64,000 bases of DNA, from positions 620,001-684,000 of the forward strand of contig NZ_LT702999.1 of the NCBI RefSeq assembly GCF_900149685.1. The letters run 5' to 3'. Below the pieces are notes generated by a model. The model searched no databases. It had not been told where the DNA came from and saw nothing but the letters and a program-made list of their open reading frames with translations. The stretch comes from Erythrobacter sp. Alg231-14. Its GTDB lineage: Bacteria; Pseudomonadota; Alphaproteobacteria; Sphingomonadales; Sphingomonadaceae. This document shows positions 16,792 to 26,044 of this stretch, piece after piece. Numbering within the stretch: the stretch's first letter is position 1; each line of letters opens with the position of its first letter. The translations under genes were made by a program, and so were the position numbers.

Positions 16792-19566
16792 TTAGCCAAA
16801 GAATTCGATCGGAACCTGTTCGAATTGCTGCGATGCGAATTCGCCGGGGCGTTGTGCAAACATCGCTTCGATGTCGCCGCCAATTGCCTCTGGCTCGCCT
16901 TGTCCGCCATCGTTTTTGGTAACGAGTTGGATCGACACTTCGGTGCTGGATTCTTTGTCCGCCGTCGCTGCGTTAGCGCTATCGCCGAACCAGTCACCGA
17001 AAGTGCTTTCGTCATATCCATTAGCTGTGAGGTAATCGATCACCTCTTGTTCGCTTTGATAGTTGGCATACCGGATGTTGCCATCTTCATGCATCAGTGC
17101 GCGCAGATACGCCGTGCCATCGGTCAGCGCAAAGAACACCTCTTGGATGCCGTCGCTGTCGTAATCATCCGCGCCCAAGACACGGTTGATGTTTTCGATC
17201 TCCAAATCGTTCTGGAACCGGCGCTGGCTGTCATTGTCGCTGCCCGCAACAACATCGCCGCTTTCCACCAATGGATCGATATAGATGCCAGCAACACGCG
17301 TTTCGCCGGCCCATGAATGGTCATCAAAATAGACCAGACCATCCGGCGCCGTACCAACGGTCGCAAAACGGCCGATCGCTTGGTTCACAACAATCTGATC
17401 CAGATCGCCATCGCCGTTCACATCGGCCTCACCAATGCGCAGCCACGAACCATCGCCGCCCAACGCATTGCCATCAAAATCGCGGATCGCGCTCATCGCG
17501 TCTTGATACACCGAAGTGTCCGACGTCGCGAAGTTCACCGACACACCTTGGCCGGGAAGCAAACGCATCATCTCATCGTCAAATTGCAGGAACTCAACGC
17601 CGGACAGAACATCGGTCCCGTCCGCGCCAACAACCTCAAACACACCCGTTTGCGTCTGTGTGATCGTGTAATCCGCGCGGTTCCCCGAAACGACCGCCGT
17701 GTCCACATTGGAACCGCCGTCAATCGTGTCATTGCCTAGGCCGCCGGTGAGGATATTGCTCACCGCGTTGCCGATCAATTCATCGTTGCCCGAACCCGCA
17801 ATGGCGTTTTCGATCACAGTGCCGCGCGCAATGCTCATATTGCCCCGGCTGCCGCCAACATTCGAAAACGTTTCCGAATTCAAGTTGATCAACTGCGCCG
17901 CAGAGAATGTCGAGTAATTGAGCGTGTCGGTCCCGCCATTATCAATGATGGTGAAAGCCAACAGGTTGCCAGCGTTGTTCAACGCCTCTTCACCCACGCC
18001 ATAGACTGTCCGACCGGTGTCGTTGCCGACCCCATAGGTGTCATCGCCGGTGCGTGTTGTTGTGACCGTGCCATACGCTTGTTGGATCGCGATCAAATCC
18101 GCGCTCATAGGAGTGAGCGTGAACACACGGCTGAAATTCTGGAGCGCGAAGAACGAATTTTCAGACTGGCTGAAATAGGACATCACTGTAGTTGCCCATG
18201 AATCGTTCAAATACAACGCGTCCGCGTCGTAATCGGCGTTGCCGTTGTAGTTGCCGCCATGCCTTAGGCCCAGCGCGTGACCGACCTCGTGAATGTAGGT
18301 TTGGAACGAATAGCTGTCCAACGTCGTGCCCGAATTTTCCAACCATGCGGTTGAAACGTTCACGGTTGCGCTGGTGATCGTCGTGCCGGTCCGGCTCGAT
18401 GATGCAAAGGCACCCTCTTCGGTGTCTTGGAAAGTGATTTGGGCCGTGCCGTTCACTTCGCTAAAATTGATGCCCGTGGCGTCAGTCCAAAGCGCCAAGG
18501 CTTCGCGTGCCAAGAACATGCCTTCTTCGGTCAATGTCGTAATATTGACGGTGATCGTGTCGCCTTCGGTTGCCGCAAAGCGACGCAAATTGCTTTCATC
18601 GCCGGTTGAACCATACAGCAATTGCGATGCGATTTGATCGTTCGAATATTCTTCGAGCGGGGCCGCAATATCGGCCGTGACTTGATAGTCGCCTTGTTCG
18701 CCATCGGCCCAGCCGCCCACGTCGAGATAGAATGTGCCGCTGGATGTCGCGGTGAAACGGATCGCCGAATACGTTCCGGTGCTGTCGTCGTTATACGCGA
18801 CAACATCGCCGGATGCCGTGCGCAACGTCAATGTTGTGTCGACATCGTTCAGCCCGCCCGTGGACGAGGTGACAAATTCATATCGTTCGCCCGCCTGCAA
18901 CGTCACCGCATACCAGTCGCGGTCACCGGTCTCTTCCAATTGCGCCGCCGTGGCGGGATCACCAATGGTGAGCTCACCAGTGGTCGTCGCATCCGCAGCC
19001 ACCGCGTCATCAACGGGACGCGAACTGGAAATCACGTACCGACCAGCGGCGGTGCCGAAACCGGAAACATCCAGATAGAATGTACCGGTCGTATCCGCGG
19101 TGAAGGTGATTTCGGAATAGAGCAAACGCGCATTGGTGTTTGCATCGTCGTTGCTGGTGATTGTGGCACCGGTTGAATCACGCAATGTCAGGATACTGTC
19201 TGACAATCCACCACCCGGCAGGAAGGTCGTGAACGTGTATGTCTCACCTTGGGTGAGGTCGATCGCGAACCAATCGCTGTCGCCGGATGCTTCCAATTCA
19301 CTGACGACGAAAGAACCGGGCGTCAAAACGCCGTCAGTGCTGGTGTCGTTGGCAAAATCTTCTTCGGAATTGGTGCCGACCGTTACGACCGTGTTGACGC
19401 CGCCATTGGCTTTGTCTGCGCCATCATGATTGTGACAGGCAAGGCAGGCACAACTGTGCGTGTGCACCGCATTTTTCAAAACGTCATCAAATTCCACAAC
19501 GCTGTCGACACGATCCATTGCGGGATCAAGGTTCGTTGTATTGATTTCAAAGGTTTCTCTAAACAC
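16792..19566 (-). CDS. serralysin-like M10 metalloprotease with PPC domains and RTX repeats
   Basis: The product has 924 residues from a GTG. Domains in order: a His/Cys-rich N-terminus (HTHSCACLACHNHDG, about residues 36-49); two bacterial pre-peptidase C-terminal domains (about 75-180 and 190-300, each ending GTFYLDV-like); and an M10 zinc protease with HEVGHALGLRH (H426, H430, H436) and a Met-turn in TTVMSYFSQ. RTX calcium repeats follow (GSGNDELIGN, GGLGNDTIDGG near 590-620). The calcium-binding DVNGDGDLDQ and YDSDGIQEV segments come last. There is no Sec signal, as expected for type I secretion, but no type I transporter genes are in this window. It is probably a secreted protease. PPC domains at the N-terminus and the CxxCH motif are unusual. 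Confidence 0.88.
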   Translation of the reverse strand: MFRETFEINTTNLDPAMDRVDSVVEFDDVLKNAVHTHSCACLACHNHDGADKANGGVNTVVTVGTNSEEDFANDTSTDGVLTPGSFVVSELEASGDSDWFAIDLTQGETYTFTTFLPGGGLSDSILTLRDSTGATITSNDDANTNARLLYSEITFTADTTGTFYLDVSGFGTAAGRYVISSSRPVDDAVAADATTTGELTIGDPATAAQLEETGDRDWYAVTLQAGERYEFVTSSTGGLNDVDTTLTLRTASGDVVAYNDDSTGTYSAIRFTATSSGTFYLDVGGWADGEQGDYQVTADIAAPLEEYSNDQIASQLLYGSTGDESNLRRFAATEGDTITVNITTLTEEGMFLAREALALWTDATGINFSEVNGTAQITFQDTEEGAFASSSRTGTTITSATVNVSTAWLENSGTTLDSYSFQTYIHEVGHALGLRHGGNYNGNADYDADALYLNDSWATTVMSYFSQSENSFFALQNFSRVFTLTPMSADLIAIQQAYGTVTTTRTGDDTYGVGNDTGRTVYGVGEEALNNAGNLLAFTIIDNGGTDTLNYSTFSAAQLINLNSETFSNVGGSRGNMSIARGTVIENAIAGSGNDELIGNAVSNILTGGLGNDTIDGGSNVDTAVVSGNRADYTITQTQTGVFEVVGADGTDVLSGVEFLQFDDEMMRLLPGQGVSVNFATSDTSVYQDAMSAIRDFDGNALGGDGSWLRIGEADVNGDGDLDQIVVNQAIGRFATVGTAPDGLVYFDDHSWAGETRVAGIYIDPLVESGDVVAGSDNDSQRRFQNDLEIENINRVLGADDYDSDGIQEVFFALTDGTAYLRALMHEDGNIRYANYQSEQEVIDYLTANGYDESTFGDWFGDSANAATADKESSTEVSIQLVTKNDGGQGEPEAIGGDIEAMFAQRPGEFASQQFEQVPIEFFG

Positions 19567-19583
19567 GCTGGCTCACTCTTCTA

Positions 19584-20009
19584 TTATTGTTCTGAGGCCG
19601 CAGGGCGGGCGGTTTCTGATACCATGACATTTGCGGCCGCTTGGGCGAGCCGTTCAACGTCACTTAAATTCAATGGTCGGTCCATCACATCTACAGATAC
19701 GGTTGGATAGGCCGATTTGGCTTCAATGTTTGTATTGCCTTCATCCAATTTGGCAATATCGGCGTTGATTGTTCCAGACTTTTCAACGGTAAGCGTCATG
19801 GACAGCCCATCGGTTCTATCTTGGTCGCCCAACGCTTCGCCAAGTTTGGTCCGAAACAGTTCGCAAATTTCAGCGTCAGTCGCACTCACACCCAGAAATT
19901 GCGCACCATCCACACGGCAAGTGTCGCCCACATTACTGGTCATGCAACCCGCCTGAAGCGTTGCTGCAATCAAGGGCATGGCCACTGATGATAAGAAAAT
20001 CCTCGCCAT
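19584..20009 (-). CDS. hypothetical lipoprotein
   Basis: The product has 141 residues from the ATG of MARIFLSSVAM. A lipobox (LQAGC, about residue 22) ends the signal peptide. The mature part has two further cysteines and a segment LSMTLTVEKSGTINADIAKL with strand-like alternation. It ends 18 bases before the serralysin start and may be cotranscribed with it; some proteases are made with an inhibitor, but no inhibitor motif is recognisable. A TTG start nine codons upstream is also possible. Confidence 0.65.
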   Translation of the reverse strand: MARIFLSSVAMPLIAATLQAGCMTSNVGDTCRVDGAQFLGVSATDAEICELFRTKLGEALGDQDRTDGLSMTLTVEKSGTINADIAKLDEGNTNIEAKSAYPTVSVDVMDRPLNLSDVERLAQAAANVMVSETARPAASEQ

Positions 20010-20289
20010 TGCTTCGGCCCAAATGCCTTTCGCCAATTCGATCTGGCTAACCGCCTTAGAGTTACCAAAAACGATCCGCAGATACTTAACGCTGACGCTT
20101 TAACCCATTTTCGATGTGTTTTGAAAGTCTAAGCCCCCGATTTGGAGCACAACTGGCCGAAAAAATCCGATTTGGTGGCGATGACACGTTCCTTGCGCCC
20201 GTAATTGGCCCATTCGTCGTCATTGTGCAGACACGATTGTTTACATGGGGGCGGTTTGATTTGCGCGCTCCAGAAGGTATGAAATTGGC
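20010..20289. other. divergent intergenic region
   Basis: These 280 bases separate the lipoprotein gene from the exported CCDG protein, which are read away from each other. Promoters for both should lie here. I see no strong palindrome or small gene. Confidence 0.4.
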
Positions 20290-21684
20290 ATGAAGCTCCC
20301 ATGCACGTTCATGATATGGCTCGCATTTCTTCTAGTGGGCGGCGCAGTCGCAGGCACCCCGTCAGCGGCGCAATCCCGGTTGAGTTGTGAATGGTCACAC
20401 TCGATTGCTGTGACCGCGACTGCGGGGGTCAGCGCCCATTCCGATGAAATCCGCGTGGACTTAACCGGTGCCGATCTGCCGGCTGGCTATTCCATGAGCA
20501 GCGATGGCGCCGATCTGCGCGTGTTTGCCGATGACAACACCACACCCATTCCGTTCTTCATCTCACGCTGGGATGCATTAGCGCAACAAGCAACTGTCTT
20601 CATCCGCCCGCCCGGCCTCGCCGCAGGTTCCTCTGCAACGTTCAACTTCTTCCTAGGCAACGCATTTATCGGTTCCGCATCCGATGCAACCGGGGTCTTT
20701 CCAAACACCGGAATTCGGGTGTTTTCCAGAGTTTCTGCCGCCGATCCGTCAAATGGAGAAGACGGGCTTAGCGCCCTTCAACAATCCGGCACCATCGTGG
20801 CCGATGTCATCCGGTCCGACGTGTTCCGCATCAACAATCGCACATTGGGCGGCTCGAACGGCGATTACGGCCTATGCGTTAGCACTTTGATCAACGTCGC
20901 CCCATCGCAGGAGGGTACATGGAGTTTTCGCGGAGGGTTCGATTTTGGTCGCGGCGGTCATTTCCGACTGAATGAAGCATTGGTTGGAGGAGACTGGAAC
21001 GACGACATCTGGTGGGCGACCAATTTCAACAATCCCGACGTATTCGAAGGCACCCGCATGTTGGATGCCGGTTGGCACAGAATCGAAGCGCTTGGTTTCG
21101 AAGGGTGCTGTGATGGCCCGATTGAAATTCAGGCCCGCCCGCCTGGTGGAAATTATAGCGATCTTCGCACCAGCAATTTCCCATTGCGCGCGGCGATTTG
21201 CACCAACATCCGCGTCACGACCAGCACCACGCAAGAAGCGTGCCCCATCGGATTGGATGTGAACAAAGCATCCGTCACATTCGAAGACACACGCGGCGGC
21301 AACTTCGCCCTTCCGGGGACCATTGTGACCTATGAAATCGCCGTGGCCAATACTGGCCAACGGGTCGACGATACAACGATCGATATTCTCGACACGCTTC
21401 CGGCTGACGCGCGATTGGTGGTTGTGGGCACCGACGCGTTTGAATTGGTCCAAGGCAGTCCCGCCAGCGGCGTCGCGTTGGATTGGGTCGGACATTTGGA
21501 CGATGATGACGGTGTCGAATTTTCAACCGACGGCAGCGATTTTGGATACGAGCCGCAACCCGGCGATGACGGCACCGATAGCGCTATCACCCATGTTCGG
21601 TTTTCACCGGACGGGTCGCTCAATCCAGCCGATAACACCGATCAACCCAGCTTTGTCATCCGGCTAAAGCTGATCATCGAATAG
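20290..21684 (+). CDS. exported DUF2341-like protein with CCxG motif and DUF11-like tail
   Basis: The product has 464 residues. A signal peptide ends near GTPSAAQS. Residues about 35-140 resemble DUF2341 (IRVDLTGADLPAG, LRVFADDNTTPIPFFIS, FNFFLGNAF). The middle part contains AGWHRIEALGFEGCCDGPIEI, a lectin- or PA14-like block with a paired-cysteine CCDG. The last ~120 residues look like a DUF11 repeat (TIVTYEIAVANTGQRVDDTT, DILDTLPADARLV). The protein is probably secreted or surface bound and may bind glycans. There is no PEP-CTERM or LPXTG-type anchor. The function is not established. Confidence 0.7.
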   Translation: MKLPCTFMIWLAFLLVGGAVAGTPSAAQSRLSCEWSHSIAVTATAGVSAHSDEIRVDLTGADLPAGYSMSSDGADLRVFADDNTTPIPFFISRWDALAQQATVFIRPPGLAAGSSATFNFFLGNAFIGSASDATGVFPNTGIRVFSRVSAADPSNGEDGLSALQQSGTIVADVIRSDVFRINNRTLGGSNGDYGLCVSTLINVAPSQEGTWSFRGGFDFGRGGHFRLNEALVGGDWNDDIWWATNFNNPDVFEGTRMLDAGWHRIEALGFEGCCDGPIEIQARPPGGNYSDLRTSNFPLRAAICTNIRVTTSTTQEACPIGLDVNKASVTFEDTRGGNFALPGTIVTYEIAVANTGQRVDDTTIDILDTLPADARLVVVGTDAFELVQGSPASGVALDWVGHLDDDDGVEFSTDGSDFGYEPQPGDDGTDSAITHVRFSPDGSLNPADNTDQPSFVIRLKLIIE

Positions 21685-21687
21685 CCC

Positions 21688-21707
21688 CGCACCTCAAACG
21701 GGGTGCG
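21688..21707. terminator. weak convergent hairpin after the CCDG protein and lepA
   Basis: CGCACC/GGTGCG (6 bases, 8-base loop) lies in the 47-base gap between convergent stops. No long T-tract is present. Confidence 0.3.
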
Positions 21708-21731
21708 CATATGCAATTCTCGTGCTGCGAT

Positions 21732-23549
21732 TTATTCTTCGCCCATCCTCAAGGCGGCGATAAACGCCTCTTGAGGGATGCTGACATTGCCGTATTCGCG
21801 CATCTTCGCTTTGCCTTTTTTCTGCTTTTCCAACAGCTTCTTTTTGCGTGAAATGTCGCCACCATAACATTTGGCGGTCACATCTTTGCGCATTGCGGCA
21901 ATGGTTTCACGGGCAATAATCTTTCCGCCAATCGCGGCCTGAACGGGGATTTTGAACAGGTGGCGCGGGATCAGATCTTTCAACCGCTCACACATTCCCC
22001 GCCCGCGTTCTTCGGCAACGCCGGCATGGACAATCAACGACAAGGCATCGACCGGCTCTGCGTTTACGAGGATGTTCATTTTGACCAGATCGCCCTCGCG
22101 AAGGCCAATTTGTTCGTAGTCAAACGATGCGTATCCGCGCGAAATGCTTTTCAACCGGTCATAGAAATCGAACACGACTTCGTTGAGCGGCAATTCATAC
22201 GTGACCTGCGCACGGCCACCGACATATGTCAGATCGGTTTGCACACCGCGCCGATCCTGACACAATTTGAGGATCGCACCTAGATATTCATCGGGCGTGT
22301 AAATCACCGCTTTGATCCACGGCTCTTCGATCATCTCAATGCGGTTAACATCGGGCCAATCGGCTGGATTGTGCAGCATAATTTCTTTTGCCGCTTCGTT
22401 CTTTGTCTTGCCCAATTGCAGGCGGTAAACCACCGAAGGTGCAGTCGTGATCAAATCGAGATCGTATTCACGGCTCAATCGTTCTTGAATGATTTCAAGG
22501 TGGAGCAATCCCAAGAAACCGGCGCGAAAACCAAAGCCCAACGCGGCGCTTGATTCCATCTCGAACGAGAAACTCGCGTCGTTCAATCGCAGTTTTGCAA
22601 TGCTTTCGCGCAGTTTTTCAAAGTCGGCGGCGTCGACCGGGAACAGCCCACAGAAAACCACCGGCTGAACTTCTTTATAGCCAGGCAGGGCCTCTGTTGC
22701 CCCGCCCTTCACCGTGGTGATCGTGTCACCGACGCGGGCTTGTTCGACTTCTTTGATTTGAGCGGTGATGAAACCGATTTCACCAGGGCCAAGCTCTTCC
22801 AAATCGGTGCGTTTCGGTGTGAAACACCCGACCCTGTCAATCAGATGCTGGGTACCGCCTTGCATGAATTTGATGTTGAGCCCTTTGCTCAAAACCCCTT
22901 CGATCACGCGGACCAGAATGACCACACCGAGATACGGGTCGTACCAACTGTCCACCAGTGACGCTTTGAGCGGCACATCCCGTTCCCCACTGGGCGCCGG
23001 GATCTTAGCGATGACTGCTTCCAACACTTCTTCGATGCCGATGCCTGATTTCGCGCTGGCCAAAACCGCTTCGGATGCGTCTAGCCCGATGACCTCTTCG
23101 ATTTCTTCGCGCACGCGTTCGGGTTCGGCGGCGGGCAGATCGACTTTGTTGATGACAGGCACGATTTCGTGATCATGTTCAATCGATTGATACACATTCG
23201 CCAGCGTTTGCGCCTCAACCCCCTGCGCCGCATCCACCACCAACAACGCGCCTTCGCACGCAGCAAGGCTGCGCGACACTTCGTAAGCGAAATCAACATG
23301 GCCCGGCGTGTCCATCAAATTCAATTGATAGGTTTCGCCATTCTTGGCCGTGTAATTCAACCGGACAGTTTGCGCCTTGATCGTAATGCCGCGCTCTTTC
23401 TCAATATCCATATTGTCTAGGACTTGAGCGGACATTTCACGTTCAGTCAGACCGCCCGTGAATTGGATCAAGCGGTCGGCCAGAGTGCTTTTGCCATGAT
23501 CGATATGCGCGATGATGGAAAAATTGCGGATTTTGGAGAGGTCAGTCAT
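21732..23549 (-). CDS. lepA: elongation factor 4 (LepA/EF4)
   Basis: The product has 605 residues. The G1 motif is [10 protein letters not shown]3 is DTPGHVDF, and G4 is NKVDLP. The LepA-specific C-terminal domain ends with [18 protein letters not shown] and [15 protein letters not shown]. LepA is a ribosome-associated GTPase involved in translation fidelity and 30S assembly. The sequence is complete and typical. Confidence 0.97.
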   Translation of the reverse strand: MTDLSKIRNFSIIAHIDHGKSTLADRLIQFTGGLTEREMSAQVLDNMDIEKERGITIKAQTVRLNYTAKNGETYQLNLMDTPGHVDFAYEVSRSLAACEGALLVVDAAQGVEAQTLANVYQSIEHDHEIVPVINKVDLPAAEPERVREEIEEVIGLDASEAVLASAKSGIGIEEVLEAVIAKIPAPSGERDVPLKASLVDSWYDPYLGVVILVRVIEGVLSKGLNIKFMQGGTQHLIDRVGCFTPKRTDLEELGPGEIGFITAQIKEVEQARVGDTITTVKGGATEALPGYKEVQPVVFCGLFPVDAADFEKLRESIAKLRLNDASFSFEMESSAALGFGFRAGFLGLLHLEIIQERLSREYDLDLITTAPSVVYRLQLGKTKNEAAKEIMLHNPADWPDVNRIEMIEEPWIKAVIYTPDEYLGAILKLCQDRRGVQTDLTYVGGRAQVTYELPLNEVVFDFYDRLKSISRGYASFDYEQIGLREGDLVKMNILVNAEPVDALSLIVHAGVAEERGRGMCERLKDLIPRHLFKIPVQAAIGGKIIARETIAAMRKDVTAKCYGGDISRKKKLLEKQKKGKAKMREYGNVSIPQEAFIAALRMGEE

Positions 23550-23662
23550 TTCACCGCCGCGTTTAGCGGGCTGTGTGCGCTATGTCATTCGAGAAAATTG
23601 CAACTGAGCCAACAGCCCACAGAATGCTTGCGCCCGGATAGATCCAAGCCGGTTCAACCGGA

Positions 23663-25852
23663 TCAGGCGGCTTCGCACCGGGCAGGCGCGGCATAGGCGA
23701 ACAATGGCACGCTCGCGCCATTGTCACTCAACATGCCGCCTTCCATGCCCTTGTAGTCACCTTGGGATAGAGCGGCGAGCGGCGCACCGGCCGCGCTCAA
23801 AGCATAGGGGCTTACGCGGTTGCGTGTGCAAAGGCCGCCTGAACCATCATCGACCAACGATTGTTCAAACTCCAATCCTTGGGTGTCGCCATTGGTGCGA
23901 ATGACTGTTGCGACCGCCAATTGGCCACCACCCAAATCGACCACAAATTGGGTCTCTTTGGGAACGTCGTTCAACCCTTGGATCAGCGCCCCTGTTCTCG
24001 ACAGATTGCGCAAGGTGACTTCGTAAGAGTGATCGTCGTGAATAACTTGAATCTTGCGGAAAACGGTGCGGCGACGGGCGCGCTTGGTGCGATCGCCGCT
24101 GGGCACGATTTTCCATGCATCACCGATCAATTCAGTGTCGGCCACATCGCGTGCGACGGGGTCAGAATAGATCGGGCCCTGCATATATTTCACGCCGCAT
24201 TGTTTAAGCCGATCAAACAAATCGGTTGTTTCAATGCCGTTGGCAATTGTGTCCATTTCCAACGCGCCGGCCAAGGCGACAATCGCCCGGATCAACCCCA
24301 GATCTTTGCTGTCATGCGCTTCGGCTTCGCTGACCAAAGCTTCGTCGATTTTGATCGCGTCAAACGGTGCACGCCGCAAATACGCCAAGCTGGAATAGCC
24401 GCTGCCAAATTCATCCAATGTCAAGCGCACGCCCAGCTTAAACAATTGGGCCAAGGTACGATCGACATCGTTCGTGTCGCCAAAGAAGACCGCTTCGCTG
24501 ATCTCCAATTCCAACCGATGGGCCGGAAGATCCGCGGATGTCAGCGCTTCTGACACGCAATCGACAAAACTGTCGGAAGCGAACAAGGCGACCGGAACAT
24601 TAACCGCAACCCGCACGGTGTCGGGCCAACCGGCGGCGTGTTCGCACGCTTCGCGAATGGCCCATGTGCCCACTTCTACGACTTGGCTTGATCCATCCAA
24701 TATTGACGCGAATTCTTCTTCGTCGATTTCGCCGCGCTGGTCGTGCATCCAACAAATGTGAGTTTCCAACGCGCGGACAGTTTCGTCAGTGGCGGTGACG
24801 ATCGGTTCGTATTTCAGGAAGAGCTGTTTTTCACGCACTGCGACGCCAAGGTTCTCTTCTAGGCGGCGGCGGAAAAGAGCTTCGTTCTCCAATTCGCCCG
24901 AATAGAACCGGAATTGACCCCGCCCGCTGTTTTTGGCGGAGTACAAAGCCAAATCGGCGGACCGCACAACTTCTTCCGCATTCACGCCATCATGGGGGGC
25001 AATCGCAACGCCTATGGATGCGCCAATAACGCAACGGCCCTCTTCCAATGAATAAGGTTGCTTGAGCATCGTGATGATTTTCATCGCGATCTCGCCCAAT
25101 TCGCCGCGATCATCCATATCCGGGATCATCACTTGGAATTCATCGCCTCCCAATCGGCCGATTTCGCATTCGACCTCAATCGAACGCGACAAACGATCGG
25201 CGACTTGTTTCAACAATTCATCGCCAGCCGCATGGCCCAGCGTGTCATTTACATGCTTAAATTTATCCAGATCCAACATCATGACCGCGCAATTGCGCTT
25301 TGCCGCTTTGAAAGCGGTCAACGTGGTCTCGATAATGTGCTGCATCCGATGTCGGTTGGATAGGCCGGTCAGCGAATCGAACTTGGCAAGCCGCTCGGTC
25401 TCTTCCTCGCGGTAATATTCGTCGGTGATGTCGGCGCCTGTGCCGCGAAAGCCGGTGAATTCTTCGCCATCAAACGCTGGTCGGCCCGACAAACGCAGAA
25501 CCGCCCCGCCCGCATCTTTCGCCGAACATTTCTCTGCCCGAACCGAGAACCCGGAAAACGCTTTGTGCGCGCCCAACATCAGAGGCAGGGATTTGGTACG
25601 TCCATCCCGATCGGCAGAAACAAAGACGGTGCCCAAGGGTTGGCCCAAGAGATCGGATAGTGGGACGCCAATACGATCGGCAATTGCAGAACTCAGATAG
25701 GTAAGATTGCCCTGTCGGTCGCTCGCCCAAAACCAGCCGAGGCCCGATTGCTCGAGCTCATCCAACATGGCGAGTTTTTCCCCATCGGACAAAGCGCTTG
25801 CCGCTTTGGTCGATTTCAACCCGCTTTTAGACAAGAAACCCTTTAGGGGCAC
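23663..25852 (-). CDS. PAS-GGDEF-EAL-PilZ protein with eroded EAL site (paralogue A)
   Basis: The product has about 729 residues. I place the start at a GTG preceded by GAGAGGGAAGG, because the next residues align with the start of paralogue B; a TTG six codons upstream is possible. Domains: PAS (about 38-150), GGDEF with an intact GGDEF motif (about 235) and no RxxD inhibitory site, EAL (about 335-570) and PilZ (about 590-680) with RRTVFR and NLSRTG. The EAL domain is altered at three conserved places: EALxR reads ETHIC, DDFG reads DEFG, and EGVE reads NGIE. It is therefore likely a diguanylate cyclase or c-di-GMP receptor rather than a phosphodiesterase. It lies 191 bases downstream of paralogue B. 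Confidence 0.9.
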   Translation of the reverse strand: MPLKGFLSKSGLKSTKAASALSDGEKLAMLDELEQSGLGWFWASDRQGNLTYLSSAIADRIGVPLSDLLGQPLGTVFVSADRDGRTKSLPLMLGAHKAFSGFSVRAEKCSAKDAGGAVLRLSGRPAFDGEEFTGFRGTGADITDEYYREEETERLAKFDSLTGLSNRHRMQHIIETTLTAFKAAKRNCAVMMLDLDKFKHVNDTLGHAAGDELLKQVADRLSRSIEVECEIGRLGGDEFQVMIPDMDDRGELGEIAMKIITMLKQPYSLEEGRCVIGASIGVAIAPHDGVNAEEVVRSADLALYSAKNSGRGQFRFYSGELENEALFRRRLEENLGVAVREKQLFLKYEPIVTATDETVRALETHICWMHDQRGEIDEEEFASILDGSSQVVEVGTWAIREACEHAAGWPDTVRVAVNVPVALFASDSFVDCVSEALTSADLPAHRLELEISEAVFFGDTNDVDRTLAQLFKLGVRLTLDEFGSGYSSLAYLRRAPFDAIKIDEALVSEAEAHDSKDLGLIRAIVALAGALEMDTIANGIETTDLFDRLKQCGVKYMQGPIYSDPVARDVADTELIGDAWKIVPSGDRTKRARRRTVFRKIQVIHDDHSYEVTLRNLSRTGALIQGLNDVPKETQFVVDLGGGQLAVATVIRTNGDTQGLEFEQSLVDDGSGGLCTRNRVSPYALSAAGAPLAALSQGDYKGMEGGMLSDNGASVPLFAYAAPARCEAA

Positions 25853-26044
25853 CCGCGCCTTCCCTCTCAATCATACACATGGCCGTTCAATCGCATTGAA
25901 CATTGCATTTGGTAGCCAGCTACCGTCCTTGATCGGGTGTAAATCCGGTTGGTTATTTTTTGACTAAGACCAGGGGTTAATGCGTAAAAAAATCCGACAA
26001 TCCGCAAAGATTTATCGCCTCGCCTTGCACCTTCACGCGGTGAA

